A stretch of DNA of 64,000 nucleotides, from assembly GCF_003813775.1 (NCBI RefSeq), contig NZ_RPDH01000001.1, forward strand, positions 1,860,001 through 1,924,000, in the 5' to 3' direction. The position numbers were made by a program, and so were the translations under genes. Under the pieces are notes generated by a model. That model saw only the letters and a program-made list of their open reading frames with translations, had not been told where the DNA came from and did not search any database. Positions 50,876 through 60,759 of this stretch are shown here, piece after piece. This DNA comes from Chitinophaga lutea. Lineage in GTDB: Bacteria > Bacteroidota > Bacteroidia > Chitinophagales > Chitinophagaceae. Numbering within the stretch: the stretch's first letter is position 1; each line of letters begins with the position of its first letter.

Positions 50876-52363
50876 TTATTCGGCGCCTTTATAGATAATG
50901 ATTTCCACCCGCCGGTTACGCTGGCGGCCTGCGCTGGTGTTATTGGACGCCACCGGCCTGTTTTCGCCCTCCCCGGAAACGTGGCGGATACTGCCGCCTT
51001 TTCCTTTCAGTTTCAGGTAGTCGGCTACTGCCAGCGCACGCCGCTTCGACAGTTCTGCATTATATTCCGCTTCCCCACGGTCGTCTGTATGCCCCACCAG
51101 CTGCAGCTGCACGCCATCCTTCGGGATCTGTTGTACCAGGGCATCCAGTTCCTTCAGCAGCGCGGTGTTCAGCTCGCTGCTGTTGAAGCGGAACAGCACG
51201 TCCGGCACTACCAGTGTATCCGGCCGCGATGGCGGCGGAGCTGAAACGGTTTCTTCCTCCGGCAGCGGCATGCAGAATTCCAGTTCCACGAAATTGTTTT
51301 GCTCCCGGCCTTCGGCGGTAGTGGTATCGTAGCGCGGCTGGTTATTGCCTTTACTGTCCACCGTAAAGTCCTCGAAACTGAAACCCTTCATGTAAATCAG
51401 CGTTTCCATGATTTTTCTGGCATTCGTTTCGGCCACTACTTTGTTGTAATTAAACGTCCCCTCGCGGAAGGCGTGCCCGGTAATGCGCACTTTCATGCCC
51501 GTGCCGGGATTGTAGGCCTTTATGATGGAATCGAGCCTGACCGCGGTGGCAGGGTGTTCCGCCCTGCCGGCTGCGGTGAATATGCGGTGATCTTTCACTT
51601 CCAGGGTAATGCAGCGGAGATACCGCGCTTCGAGCCGGCGGCGCTGGGATTCCTGCTCCACAAACGCCCGCCGGGGAATGCTATGGCGGTTGTGCTGGTT
51701 ATACAGGCTGTCTTTCGTACGCGCCGCCGCCGCACAAAGCCGGCCGTCGCCATTTACGGGCTCAATGGCGATGCTGTCGATGTAGTTATATATGACCTGC
51801 GGCGCAGCCGTTGCATTCCGCATGGTACCGAAGGCGACGTACCCGTAATGACCCGCTGCGACAAATTCTTGTTGCAGCGTGAACACCTTCTTCTTACCGG
51901 CCGTTTTGACCAGGTTCCCCGGTCCCAGCCGCAGGGTGGGCACCACATCCGCCAGTATTACCGCCGATTCGCGGAACAGCCAGGTGGTATCGAAGCAGAG
52001 GTCCAGCTCAGGCGGCACGTCTCCGTCCTGCCATCCCAGCAGCGTCACCCTGTACCGCCGGCCTTTTTCAAGGGGGCACAATAACCTGGTTTGCGCGTAA
52101 TTCCGAAGTGGGTTCTGCGAAACATGTATCAGCCGGAGGAGGTTGTTGCCGGCCCCTTCTTTGTAATGATGGTACATATAGTCCAGCTTCAACGCTTCCG
52201 GCGCCACGCTTTCCCAGGCCGAAGGAGTACAGGGAGCTTTGTATTCCGTGCAGATGTTCACATCCTCGAAACTGGCATTTGCCACGAGGTTTTGCGCGCC
52301 GGCGCTGCAAAGCCCCAGCCATGCAGGAATAAAAAATAATATATGCCTGTATGTTAGGTTCAT
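50876..52363 (-). CDS. Outer-membrane protein with jelly-roll-like N-terminus and two OmpA-like domains
   Basis: 495 residues from the ATG at 52363; the 30 upstream codons look non-coding. Signal peptide (about 1-23). The next part (NLVANASFEDVNICTEYKAP to about 205) resembles a jelly-roll domain of the kind found in OmpA-fusion proteins. An atypical OmpA-like domain follows (about 245-355: VRITGHAFREGTFNYNKVVAETNARKI) and then a canonical one (about 385-493: LQLVGHTDDRGEAEYN, RQRNRRVEIIIY). The second should bind peptidoglycan. The first lacks the NRRVE end. It is convergent with dps. Confidence 0.8.
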   Translation of the reverse strand: MNLTYRHILFFIPAWLGLCSAGAQNLVANASFEDVNICTEYKAPCTPSAWESVAPEALKLDYMYHHYKEGAGNNLLRLIHVSQNPLRNYAQTRLLCPLEKGRRYRVTLLGWQDGDVPPELDLCFDTTWLFRESAVILADVVPTLRLGPGNLVKTAGKKKVFTLQQEFVAAGHYGYVAFGTMRNATAAPQVIYNYIDSIAIEPVNGDGRLCAAAARTKDSLYNQHNRHSIPRRAFVEQESQRRRLEARYLRCITLEVKDHRIFTAAGRAEHPATAVRLDSIIKAYNPGTGMKVRITGHAFREGTFNYNKVVAETNARKIMETLIYMKGFSFEDFTVDSKGNNQPRYDTTTAEGREQNNFVELEFCMPLPEEETVSAPPPSRPDTLVVPDVLFRFNSSELNTALLKELDALVQQIPKDGVQLQLVGHTDDRGEAEYNAELSKRRALAVADYLKLKGKGGSIRHVSGEGENRPVASNNTSAGRQRNRRVEIIIYKGAE

Positions 52364-52526
52364 CAGGATGCAGGATGCCGTTTCTATAAACAGAAATATG
52401 CAGATTTTATTATGTGTCAGGGCAATCAATAACACGAATGTGTTAACCGGCACAACTCTTTAGCGGTCAGATTGTTAATAATACACCCTTTACAGACGGC
52501 ATCGATTATTCAAATTTAAATCATAT

Positions 52527-53282
52527 ATGATGGAACCATTACTGGCAGGGAAGGTAGCGCTGGTCACCGGCGCAGGCTCGGGCATCGGCGAGGCTACTGC
52601 AATACTGTACGCAGCGCATGGCGCCAAAGTGATCGTCTCCGACGTGAACGAAAAAGGCGGCCAGTCGACCGTGGAAGCCATCCGCAAAAAGGGCGGCGAC
52701 GCGCAGTTCGTCCAATGCGATGTGAGTAAAGCTGCGGAATGCGAACAGCTGGTGAGCGCCACCCTGAAAGCCTACGGGCGGCTGGATGCGGCATGCAACA
52801 ATGCCGGCATCGGCGGCGAGCAGCATCCCATCGCCGATATGAGCGTGGAAGGTTTTGACAAAGTGATCGCCATTAACCTCAGCAGCGTTTTTTACTGCAT
52901 GAAATACCAGATACCGGCTATGCTCAAAAATGGTGGCGGCGCCATTGTGAACATGGCCTCCATTCTCGGCCAGGTGGGGTTTGCCTACTCCGCAGGCTAC
53001 GTGGCCGCTAAACACGGTGTGATCGGGCTTACGCAAAATGCCGGCATCGAGTACTCCGCACAGGGCATCCGCGTCAATGCAGTGGGGCCGGGCTTTATCG
53101 ACACGCCTCTCCTCAAGGACGCCAACCCGCAAATGAAAGCCGGCCTGGTGGCCAAACATCCCATCGGCCGCCTCGGGAAGGCCGAAGAAGTGGCGGAACT
53201 GGTGATCTGGCTCAGTTCTGACAAAGCCTCTTTTGTAACCGGAGCCTATTACCCGGTAGACGGTGGTTATCTGGCGCCCTGA
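52527..53282 (+). CDS. Short-chain dehydrogenase/reductase
   Basis: 251 residues. The NAD(P)-binding TGAGSGIG is at 14-21, NNAG at 91-94, catalytic Ser145, Tyr158 and Lys162 (YSAGYVAAKHG), and the PG-x-IDTPL segment near 188-195. A classical SDR, similar to glucose 1-dehydrogenase and cyclohexanol dehydrogenase types; substrate unknown. Asp39 after the second strand favours NAD over NADP. A second ATG follows immediately and either could be the start. A terminator follows 27 bases after the stop. Confidence 0.92.
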   Translation: MMEPLLAGKVALVTGAGSGIGEATAILYAAHGAKVIVSDVNEKGGQSTVEAIRKKGGDAQFVQCDVSKAAECEQLVSATLKAYGRLDAACNNAGIGGEQHPIADMSVEGFDKVIAINLSSVFYCMKYQIPAMLKNGGGAIVNMASILGQVGFAYSAGYVAAKHGVIGLTQNAGIEYSAQGIRVNAVGPGFIDTPLLKDANPQMKAGLVAKHPIGRLGKAEEVAELVIWLSSDKASFVTGAYYPVDGGYLAP

Positions 53283-53309
53283 AGGCGCACCTGCCATAAA
53301 AACGAAAAG

Positions 53310-53332
53310 GCCCCGGCTCCGGGGCTTTTTTT
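53310..53332 (+). terminator. Terminator of the SDR gene
   Basis: GCCCCGG (53310-53316) pairs with CCGGGGC (53319-53325), loop 2 (opening to 4 in practice), then a seven-T tract. Confidence 0.85.
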
Positions 53333-53547
53333 ATGGTCCCGCAGGTTTTCGCGGATTTTACCGTCTTACTGTTATTGCCCGGCCGTTCGCAGGCGTTTGT
53401 GGACACGGCAGCGTGCTCATGCCCGCCCGTCAGCAAATCCGTAGCGCATCCCTACCATTTATCCTGTTTATCATGCATATGTGTAAATAATACATTCGGG
53501 AGAAAGCAGGGTAGTAATTTACGGCCATCAACCTAGAAGTATTTTAG

Positions 53548-56220
53548 ATGAGTATTAAGCTAAACGGCAGCATTACCGCAGCAATGTGTGTATGCCTGCT
53601 GGGATGTATTTTGTCTGCAAACAAAGCCACGGCACAGCAAACCCCTTCCAACAAGGATACGGAAACAGGAACGGTCAGCGGGAAAGTACTGCAGGCCTCG
53701 AATAAAGAACCTATCCCTTTTGCTACCATCGCTTTGCTGAACGAAGACGATTCCACCATCATTACCGGCGTAGCTGCGGATGAACGGGGAGCCTTTGTGC
53801 TCAAACCCGTACTGTACGGCAGTTACTTGCTGCGGGTGGGCACCATGGGCTATGCCCCGGCTTTTCTCAAAGTAAAACCCAACGCGGAAAGGCCACTCTG
53901 GGACCTCGGCACCATCCTCATGGAATCCGGCGCCCGCACCCTCAAGGAAGTGAACATCGTGAGCCAGAAGAAGATGTTCACCATGAATAAAGACAGCATC
54001 ATCTTCACCCCCGACGAAAACTTCCTGCCGGGCGGAACGGGCATGGAACTGCTCGAATATGTGCCGGGCGTGACCATCGACGCGAACAACAATATCACCA
54101 TGGAGGGAAAAGACCAGGTGAAGTTTTATGTGGACGATAAACCCATTGCCACCACCGGCATGGACGCCAACAGCTACCTGAACAACCTGCCCTCGTTCAT
54201 GATCGAAAGGATTGAAGTGCTGAAAGCCCCGCCAGACGCGGTGGAAAGGGAACAGGCGCTGGTGGAGGGCCGCACTAATATCCGTTATATCAACATCATC
54301 ACCCGGAAAATCCAGTTCCGCGGCTATTCCGCAGCCTTTACGGCCGGGGTGGACAGCCGCCGCAACCTCAACGCCAAAATGCGGTACAACCTCAACCTCG
54401 CGCCTTTCCAGGTGACGTATTTCAACAACGGCCAGTACAACTCCGACAGTAGCTATCTCAGCAGGAAGAACTTCCCCAAACAAGTGGGGAAAGATACCAC
54501 CTACCTCGAACAGAAGAACTTCCGCACCTCCTATAACTTCAACCACAACCTCAACGGACGGTACGAACTGAAAATAACCGACAAGGAGAAACTGCGCGGC
54601 TCGGTAACCCTCGGCTGGACGGGCGACGGCTCCAATGGCTATAACAACAGCGTGAACAGCGACAAGAACCGCAAACCCACCATGCTGAAAGACCAGGAGA
54701 GCAAAAACCGCCGCAACGGCTACCGCGCCGTTACCGACTGGTTCTATTACAAAGAGTACGAGAAACCGGAACATAAGCTGGAAGCGGGTTTCAACTTCAC
54801 CAAAAGCAACGGTGCGGGTTACGGGAACAACGATTATTTTTACCTGATGACGGAAGACACCTCGCTCCAGCGGACCAAACGCAGGAACGGGAACTACAGC
54901 ATGCGCGCCACTTTCCATTTCCGCAAGCCGCTCGACAACGGCAAGTACTACGACGTGAGCAGCAGCGCTGACCTCGCCAGCGGCTCCAGCGTCAACCTGG
55001 CGCGGCGTAAAAACGTGAATGATGTGGACCTGCTGTTTGCCCCCCGCCTGTCTACCGACTATTCGAATTTCGACCAGACCTACGCCCTCAACGCCGCAGT
55101 GGGCAAGCGCAGCCGCAAGCTGGGTTACAACTTCACCGGCCGCCTGAGTTACGCAGGCAATAAATCGGAGGAAATTTACGCGGGCAACCAGTTCAATAAC
55201 GAAACGTACGAAGTGCGCAGTTCCATGGGCATCAATTACAGTCCGGCCAAAAACCACATGGCAAACCTGCGCTTCAACCCGGGCATCCAGTTCTTCAACC
55301 AGCTGGCCCTGCTCGATTCGCTGAGAAACCGGGTGCCATTCAAATACACCAATTTTTCACCCGGTATCAACTTCCAGTACGACTATAAACAGCAGCAGCT
55401 GACGCTCAACTTCAACCGGAACATGGACCGGCCTACGCCTGACCAGCTGAACCCCTATGTGAATACGGCAGACAGTTTCAACATCCGGATGGGTAATCCT
55501 AACCTCCGCCCCTCTTTCACGAAAGACTACCGGATGGAGTACATGATCCAGTACAAGAGTCACCAGATCAAAGCGGGCCTGGAAGCGCAGGATGCGGACG
55601 ACATTATTTCACGGTACACCAAGGTGGACTATATCAACGATACCACGGTGATCACCACCAGCACGTTCACCAACCTGGCATCGCGCCGCGACCGGAATGC
55701 GTACCTCACTCTCAACTCCCATTTCTTCAAGGCGCTGCAGAACAACAAAGGCGCGTTCAACATGAACGTGAGCGGCGGCGTACGGTATTACAACACCACC
55801 ACCGATGGCGGTGAAGAAGGGAAAGACGCGGTGAGCGAAAAGTTTGCACACGTGGAAGGCTGGACGTCGCATCTCACCGTGTGGGCCGCCTACCGCATCC
55901 GCGTGTTCTCCGTGTCTGTCAACGCGCGCTATAACGGTCCCCGGTACTATGCGCAGGGCAAGCAGGAAGCACGCTTCAACAGCGGATTGCGCAGCCAGGT
56001 GAACCTTTTCCAGCGGAAACTGAATGTGGCCTTTACGGTGGAAAACCTCTTCGGTTCCTCAGTGCGCAATTCGTACGAGCTCACCAATACCTATGAGCAG
56101 TTTTCGAATGCCCGCAGGAACGTGCGCTATCTCAGCCTGAACATCACTTATAACATCCGGAAATTCACCAAACTGGGCCAGAAAGGGCCGAAGGATTTCG
56201 AGAAGGAAGAACCGATGTAA
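53548..56220 (+). CDS. Large outer-membrane beta-barrel (TonB-receptor-like, OMP_b-brl_3 type)
   Basis: 890 residues: signal peptide (about 1-29), a carboxypeptidase-regulatory-like domain (about 42-130: GTVSGKVLQASNKEPIPFAT), a plug-like part (about 135-255: GTGMELLEYVPGVTIDANNN, MIERIEVLKAPPDAVER) and a long barrel. The plug has the IERIEVLK motif but a weak TonB box, and the TonB-receptor VxxGPxSxLYG is replaced by APPDAVEREQA. This fits the outer-membrane beta-barrel family 3 (Bacteroidota CarboxypepD_reg/TonB-like proteins). No SusD partner is adjacent, so a glycan import role is not supported. Confidence 0.85.
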   Translation: MSIKLNGSITAAMCVCLLGCILSANKATAQQTPSNKDTETGTVSGKVLQASNKEPIPFATIALLNEDDSTIITGVAADERGAFVLKPVLYGSYLLRVGTMGYAPAFLKVKPNAERPLWDLGTILMESGARTLKEVNIVSQKKMFTMNKDSIIFTPDENFLPGGTGMELLEYVPGVTIDANNNITMEGKDQVKFYVDDKPIATTGMDANSYLNNLPSFMIERIEVLKAPPDAVEREQALVEGRTNIRYINIITRKIQFRGYSAAFTAGVDSRRNLNAKMRYNLNLAPFQVTYFNNGQYNSDSSYLSRKNFPKQVGKDTTYLEQKNFRTSYNFNHNLNGRYELKITDKEKLRGSVTLGWTGDGSNGYNNSVNSDKNRKPTMLKDQESKNRRNGYRAVTDWFYYKEYEKPEHKLEAGFNFTKSNGAGYGNNDYFYLMTEDTSLQRTKRRNGNYSMRATFHFRKPLDNGKYYDVSSSADLASGSSVNLARRKNVNDVDLLFAPRLSTDYSNFDQTYALNAAVGKRSRKLGYNFTGRLSYAGNKSEEIYAGNQFNNETYEVRSSMGINYSPAKNHMANLRFNPGIQFFNQLALLDSLRNRVPFKYTNFSPGINFQYDYKQQQLTLNFNRNMDRPTPDQLNPYVNTADSFNIRMGNPNLRPSFTKDYRMEYMIQYKSHQIKAGLEAQDADDIISRYTKVDYINDTTVITTSTFTNLASRRDRNAYLTLNSHFFKALQNNKGAFNMNVSGGVRYYNTTTDGGEEGKDAVSEKFAHVEGWTSHLTVWAAYRIRVFSVSVNARYNGPRYYAQGKQEARFNSGLRSQVNLFQRKLNVAFTVENLFGSSVRNSYELTNTYEQFSNARRNVRYLSLNITYNIRKFTKLGQKGPKDFEKEEPM

Positions 56221-56356
56221 TGGAGTCATCCGGGTAATGGATGCTCCAGGTGGGAGAATGTTTTCAAGGGGAACCACTGCTGCATCTGCATGCGGTAATC
56301 ATCGCGCAGGCAGAGATCATTAGGTGCCTTCGGGGGGAATTCTCAGGAAACTTCAA

Positions 56357-57700
56357 TTACGCCAGCATCCGCGCTTTCAGCTCCAGGTACTTGTTCACCA
56401 CATCCACGGTGAGATGTTCGGGCGTGGTGAGCAGTGACAGGATGCCGTATTGCGCCAGTTCTTTCACGATCTGCTTCTTTTCATGCGCGAATTTCTGCGC
56501 GATCACCTGAATGTAAATCTCTTCCACACTCCCCGCATGTTTTTCATTAAGCTTTTTGATTTCGGTATTTTCAAAAAACACTACAAGCAGCAGGTGGTAT
56601 TTGGCCAGCTGGCGTAAATAGGGCAGCTGCCGCTGCAGCGCCGAGGCCGATTCAAAGTTCGTGAAGAGGATCAGGAGGGAACGTTGGGACAGGGAGGCCC
56701 GCAGGCTCACGCCCAGCCGCTCGTAATCGCTTTCCATCCATTGCGTGGTTTGCGCGTAGAGCTGTTCGAGTATTTTATTCAGCTGCGCCTTTTTGTTGCT
56801 GGCGGGCAAAAACTCCGTCTGATGCCCGGTGAAGGTGGCCAGTCCGGCTTTATCCCCCTTCCCTAACGCCACATTACTGAACACGAGCGTGGCATTGATG
56901 GCGTAGTCGAGCAGGGTGAGGCCGTCGAACGGCATTTTCATGGCGCGGCCTTTATCGATCACACAATACACCTGCTGGCTTCTTTCTTCCATAAAACTGT
57001 TCACCATCAGGGTACCGCGGCGGGCCGTGGCTTTCCAGTTGAGGGTGCGCACATCGTCGCCGCGGGTGTATTCCTTGATATGATCGAATTCCATGCTGTG
57101 GCCCAGCACACGTTTGCGGTGCACACCGATTTCGTTGAGCTTGTGGCGGATGGAAAACAGTTCGTAGTTGCGCAGCTGGATGAAGGACGGATAGACCTTG
57201 ACCTGTTGTTCCTGCGGGAAGGTGAAACAGCGTCTGATCAGCCCGAAGGGGCTCTGCACGAATACGTGCACGTCGCCGAAGCCGTATTCGCCCCGTTCAA
57301 CCGGCCGCAGAAAATAATCAAACACCTGTTCGCCCATACTTTTCAGTTCCCCTGTCAGCGAAAAATCGCGACGCTGGAACTGGAAAGGGATTTCGTCAAG
57401 CAGTTCGATTTTTATGCGGAAACGGTAGCGGCTACGCACTTGGATGCTTACCGGGTTGGGGTCGCCGTTGGAAAAACGTTCTGCCATACGGCGGCGGGCA
57501 TGCAGCGCATTTTTGGTAAAATACAGCAGCAGCACATCAAGCAATATCATCACGCCCAGCGCCAGCAACACCAGCAGGGCGATGTTAAAGAATACGGGCG
57601 CAAAAAACCCGGCGATGAAAAAAAGAATCGCCGCACCCATGGCCAGGTAAAGCCGGATATTGAAAAACAGGGACTTGTATAGTTTCTTTACTGCTGTCAT
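56357..57700 (-). CDS. DUF58 domain protein, MoxR-associated
   Basis: 447 residues. Two N-terminal helices (about 14-34, 36-56) precede a beta-rich part and the DUF58 region (EFDHIKEYTRGDDVRTLNWKATARRGTLMVN) with a VWA-like core (VYCVIDKGRAM). DUF58 proteins accompany MoxR AAA ATPases and may be part of a chaperone or assembly complex at the membrane. It is the last gene of the operon and starts one base before the moxR stop region (57700/57702). Confidence 0.9.
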   Translation of the reverse strand: MTAVKKLYKSLFFNIRLYLAMGAAILFFIAGFFAPVFFNIALLVLLALGVMILLDVLLLYFTKNALHARRRMAERFSNGDPNPVSIQVRSRYRFRIKIELLDEIPFQFQRRDFSLTGELKSMGEQVFDYFLRPVERGEYGFGDVHVFVQSPFGLIRRCFTFPQEQQVKVYPSFIQLRNYELFSIRHKLNEIGVHRKRVLGHSMEFDHIKEYTRGDDVRTLNWKATARRGTLMVNSFMEERSQQVYCVIDKGRAMKMPFDGLTLLDYAINATLVFSNVALGKGDKAGLATFTGHQTEFLPASNKKAQLNKILEQLYAQTTQWMESDYERLGVSLRASLSQRSLLILFTNFESASALQRQLPYLRQLAKYHLLLVVFFENTEIKKLNEKHAGSVEEIYIQVIAQKFAHEKKQIVKELAQYGILSLLTTPEHLTVDVVNKYLELKARMLA

Positions 57701-57701
57701 G

Positions 57702-58682
57702 TTAACGCGGAACTTCTACTGCTTTGAGGATTTCGGCCACCACATCGTCCGGCGTAATGCCTTCCATCTCGCGCTCGGGGGTGAGCATGATACGATGGCG
57801 CAATACGTGGGGAAGGATGAACACGATATCGTCGGGCGTTACGAAATCACGGTTCTGCATTACGGCGATCGCTTTGGCGCAATTCATCACGGCGATGGAC
57901 GCCCTGGGCGACCCACCCAGGTAAATGCTCGCATTGTGGCGGGTTTCGTTCACCAGCGTGGCGATGTACTGCAGCAATTTTTCTTCGATCAGCACCTGCC
58001 GCACCTGCGCCTGTAAACGCTGTATGGCGGCGCTGTTCACCACTTTGTTCACCACCTTCGCGAGGTCGTGCTCGTTGCTGTGGCGGTTGGCCGACTGCAG
58101 GATGGCGATCTCTTCCTGGAGTGCCGGGTACTTCACTTCCACTTTAAAGAGAAAACGGTCGAGCTGTGCTTCCGGCAGGCGGTAAGTGCCTTCCTGCTCT
58201 ATCGGGTTCTGGGTGGCGATCACCATGAAGGGCGATTCCAGCCGGTAGGTGATGCCGTCGTTGGTGATCTGCCGCTCTTCCATCACCTCAAACAGGGCGG
58301 CCTGCGTTTTGGCCGGGGCCCGGTTGATTTCGTCGATCAGGACGATGTTCCCGAAGATGGGGCCCTTTTTGTATTCGAATTCCTTGCTTTGCGGGTTGAA
58401 GATGGAAGTGCCCAGCACATCGGCCGGCATGAGGTCTGGCGTGAACTGTATCCGCGAGAACCGTGCGTCGAGCGTACCCGCCAGCAGTTTCGCCGCCAGT
58501 GTTTTGGCTACGCCGGGCACCCCTTCGATGAGGATATGCCCGTTGGCCAGCAGGCCCGCCATCAGCAGGTCCACCATCTGGTGCTGCCCTACGATCACTT
58601 TTGCTATTTCGGCTTTGATGGCAGCCACTGCCTCGTGGAGGGCAGAAAGATCGGTGCGCGGCTCAAAGGTATTTACTTCCAT
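57702..58682 (-). CDS. MoxR-family AAA+ ATPase
   Basis: 326 residues. Walker A GVPGVAKT (about 54-61), Walker B IVLIDEINRAPAKTQAALFEVMEE (about 113-136), sensor-1 region MVIATQNPIEQEGTYRLPEAQLDRF and a C-terminal helical lid with sensor 2 (SPRASIAVMNCAKA). MoxR ATPases act with VWA/DUF58 proteins as chaperones for complex assembly or metal insertion. Its stop is separated by one base from DUF58, and its ATG overlaps the upstream gene's end, so coupling is tight. Confidence 0.95.
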   Translation of the reverse strand: MEVNTFEPRTDLSALHEAVAAIKAEIAKVIVGQHQMVDLLMAGLLANGHILIEGVPGVAKTLAAKLLAGTLDARFSRIQFTPDLMPADVLGTSIFNPQSKEFEYKKGPIFGNIVLIDEINRAPAKTQAALFEVMEERQITNDGITYRLESPFMVIATQNPIEQEGTYRLPEAQLDRFLFKVEVKYPALQEEIAILQSANRHSNEHDLAKVVNKVVNSAAIQRLQAQVRQVLIEEKLLQYIATLVNETRHNASIYLGGSPRASIAVMNCAKAIAVMQNRDFVTPDDIVFILPHVLRHRIMLTPEREMEGITPDDVVAEILKAVEVPR

Positions 58683-59920
58683 TAGTTCGTTTTTATGTAG
58701 AATTGATAGATACTGTTATAAAAATACTGCAAGTCTGCGTCACTTACCGCAGGCGCCAGCCGGATGGCATGGACCTGGCTGATCATGTTGCCCACCACTT
58801 CGCGGGGCTGGCCCGACTTCCGCGACAGCAGCGTCACAAATTCGTCGTTCAGCTGGCTCGTGTTCATGTAATAATTGTTGCGGATGTATTCCAGCAGGTG
58901 CTGGGTCATTTTCTGCGCCAGATTTTTGTTGTTGTGATGCAGGAAATACAGCCGGCCCAGCGTCTCCGCGAAATCGAGCGAGCTGTTGTGCAGCACGGGC
59001 TTGGGAGGAATCAGCCGCTGGCGGCGTTTGCCTTCGAATAAAACATAGAGGAGCAGCAGCAACACCGCCAGCCACAACGCCCAACGGAGCGAGGGATGTT
59101 TCATGAGTACCTGCCAGTCCGAAAAATCCCCTTCCTGGCGGCTGCGCAGCTGTTTGTAATACTCATCCCAGTAAAGGTTCTGCGGGAATTGCGGCAGATA
59201 GGCCATCTGGGTTTCGAAAGATTTGATGTTGTTGTTTTCCAGCAGGAAGTTGTTGGTCCACGTCATCGGGTTGAGCAGCACATACAGCTGCCCGTTGCCG
59301 ACGTTGATCCTGAAAAAGTTCGGTTCGTGGCGATCGTTGGTGCCCAGGATGGTGGTAACGGCCGTGTCGGCGACCGTCAGCGCGTTGTTCATGGGGATGC
59401 CCCTTGCCTGGAAAAAAGTATCCGGCGCCAGGTGCCTGTTGGAGAACGATTGGGTGCTGGTATCTGCGAACTGCTCCGGCTGCGCCAGCGAATCGGTCAG
59501 GTATTTCGTTGCAAAATTGAAGGTGCTTTCAAGCAGGGAGTCCGTTTCTTCCAGCACCAGGTAGAGCCGGTTGCCGGCGCTGGTGTAATGGTACATGGCG
59601 TTGGCATCGTCCGGCGTGATGTAGAGTCTGCCCGCCACGATGATGTATGCGTTGTTGGCCTTCCGCATGTCCGCATTTTTGCGGTAGGTGGCCGCGAAGG
59701 ATTTGGTGACGGTTTGCGGTTTGACCTCGAACTGATCCTGCAACAGGCGGTGCGCCACAAAACTGCCGTACGGCGCTTTGTCCCGGCTGCTGTAGCTGAT
59801 ATGCTGCCGGGAGAAACGCTGTTCCTCCGCAGCGCCGCTGCCTACGCTGGTTATGAGTATCAGAACAAACAACAGGCCGGCTGCAACTATCGCTATGATG
59901 ATAATGATGACTCCTCTCAC
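58682..59920 (-). CDS. DUF4350 domain membrane protein
   Basis: 412 residues with an N-terminal helix (about 3-24) and a second near 283-302 (ALWLAVLLLLLYVLFEGKRR). The region between (KAPYGSFVAHRLLQDQF, then NAYIIVAGRLYITPDDANA) matches DUF4350, which folds like a glutamine-amidotransferase/ThuA-type domain. The C-terminal part is helical and cytosolic. These proteins are regular partners of MoxR/DUF58. Its start overlaps the DUF4129 stop by 4 bases. Confidence 0.85.
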   Translation of the reverse strand: MRGVIIIIIAIVAAGLLFVLILITSVGSGAAEEQRFSRQHISYSSRDKAPYGSFVAHRLLQDQFEVKPQTVTKSFAATYRKNADMRKANNAYIIVAGRLYITPDDANAMYHYTSAGNRLYLVLEETDSLLESTFNFATKYLTDSLAQPEQFADTSTQSFSNRHLAPDTFFQARGIPMNNALTVADTAVTTILGTNDRHEPNFFRINVGNGQLYVLLNPMTWTNNFLLENNNIKSFETQMAYLPQFPQNLYWDEYYKQLRSRQEGDFSDWQVLMKHPSLRWALWLAVLLLLLYVLFEGKRRQRLIPPKPVLHNSSLDFAETLGRLYFLHHNNKNLAQKMTQHLLEYIRNNYYMNTSQLNDEFVTLLSRKSGQPREVVGNMISQVHAIRLAPAVSDADLQYFYNSIYQFYIKTN

Positions 59921-60759
59921 TGGTTTCTGCTTAAAGAATTTTTAAACGCGGCAAATTGTTCGTCCAGCTGCGCGAACTGCGGCGCGCTGAGCGGCAGCTT
60001 TCCATACCACACATATTCATAATGAAGCGTGAGGGCGGCGAAAGGTTTGTGCCAGCTGGTGGTAGCCAGTTCGCGGAGATAGTCCATATTGGTTTTGTCT
60101 TTTCCCGGCGCAATCAGCTCGCGGCGCAGCAGCAGTTCCAGGCTTTGCAGGTAACGCATACGCACGGCTTCGCGCAGGTTGCCGGCGGCGATGGCGGCCT
60201 GTGCCAGTGCGTCGTAATTCTGCGGGCCGGTGAACACATCCGGTGTTTCACCTTCCGCATCCTTTTGGCGGCCCCAGCGGAATACAGGGATATCGTTTTT
60301 GCGGATGAACAGGATAATGATGGCCAGTAATAAAATGCCGAGCAGCCACAGTAATATGGTCTGGAGCAATTTGGTATGCGCCAGCATCCATGCCATCGTG
60401 CGCGTGGCCCAGTTGTCGGTGGGCGGGGTGGACGATTTCCGGTACTGCAATGCTTTCATTTTGCGCAGCGCAGCCACCGTTTCCGGGGACGCCTGCCGGA
60501 TGCCCAGCCTCGTTTGCGCACCGTCGTTCCATTCGCCCGGCACCTGGTTATCCCATTCGGTATGCAGTACTTTGCCGTTCCTGATCCTGGTTTCCAGGTC
60601 GGCCTCGTCTTCCGTTTCTTCTTCCGGCGCCACGGCCGCAGCGGCGCTGCCGGCGGTATCCATATACCGGAAATTATCTGCGCCGATGGAGTCCTGCGCC
60701 ATCGCGCCGGTACCGCACAGCAGGCATGCCGCCATCATCACGAAACATCTCTTCTTCAT
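59917..60759 (-). CDS. DUF4129 domain membrane protein
   Basis: 280 residues from the ATG at 60759; upstream codons overlap the SpoIIM gene and are not used. Signal peptide (about 1-22), a helix near 145-165 (ILLWLLGILLLAIIILFI), then a C-terminal DUF4129 domain (LREAVRMRYLQSLELLLRRE ... LTLHYEYVWYG). DUF4129 is the transglutaminase-linked partner domain often found in MoxR operons. The start overlaps the SpoIIM stop (ATGA), so the two are coupled. Confidence 0.87.
   Translation of the reverse strand: MKKRCFVMMAACLLCGTGAMAQDSIGADNFRYMDTAGSAAAAVAPEEETEDEADLETRIRNGKVLHTEWDNQVPGEWNDGAQTRLGIRQASPETVAALRKMKALQYRKSSTPPTDNWATRTMAWMLAHTKLLQTILLWLLGILLLAIIILFIRKNDIPVFRWGRQKDAEGETPDVFTGPQNYDALAQAAIAAGNLREAVRMRYLQSLELLLRRELIAPGKDKTNMDYLRELATTSWHKPFAALTLHYEYVWYGKLPLSAPQFAQLDEQFAAFKNSLSRNQ

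Noticed and set aside
53560..55257. A 565-codon open frame antisense to the large outer-membrane protein
   Set aside because: Shadow frame; the plus-strand protein has a signal peptide and clear domains.
53548..56220. SusC-type glycan importer
   Set aside because: No SusD-like gene or glycoside hydrolase is adjacent and the plug motif is atypical.
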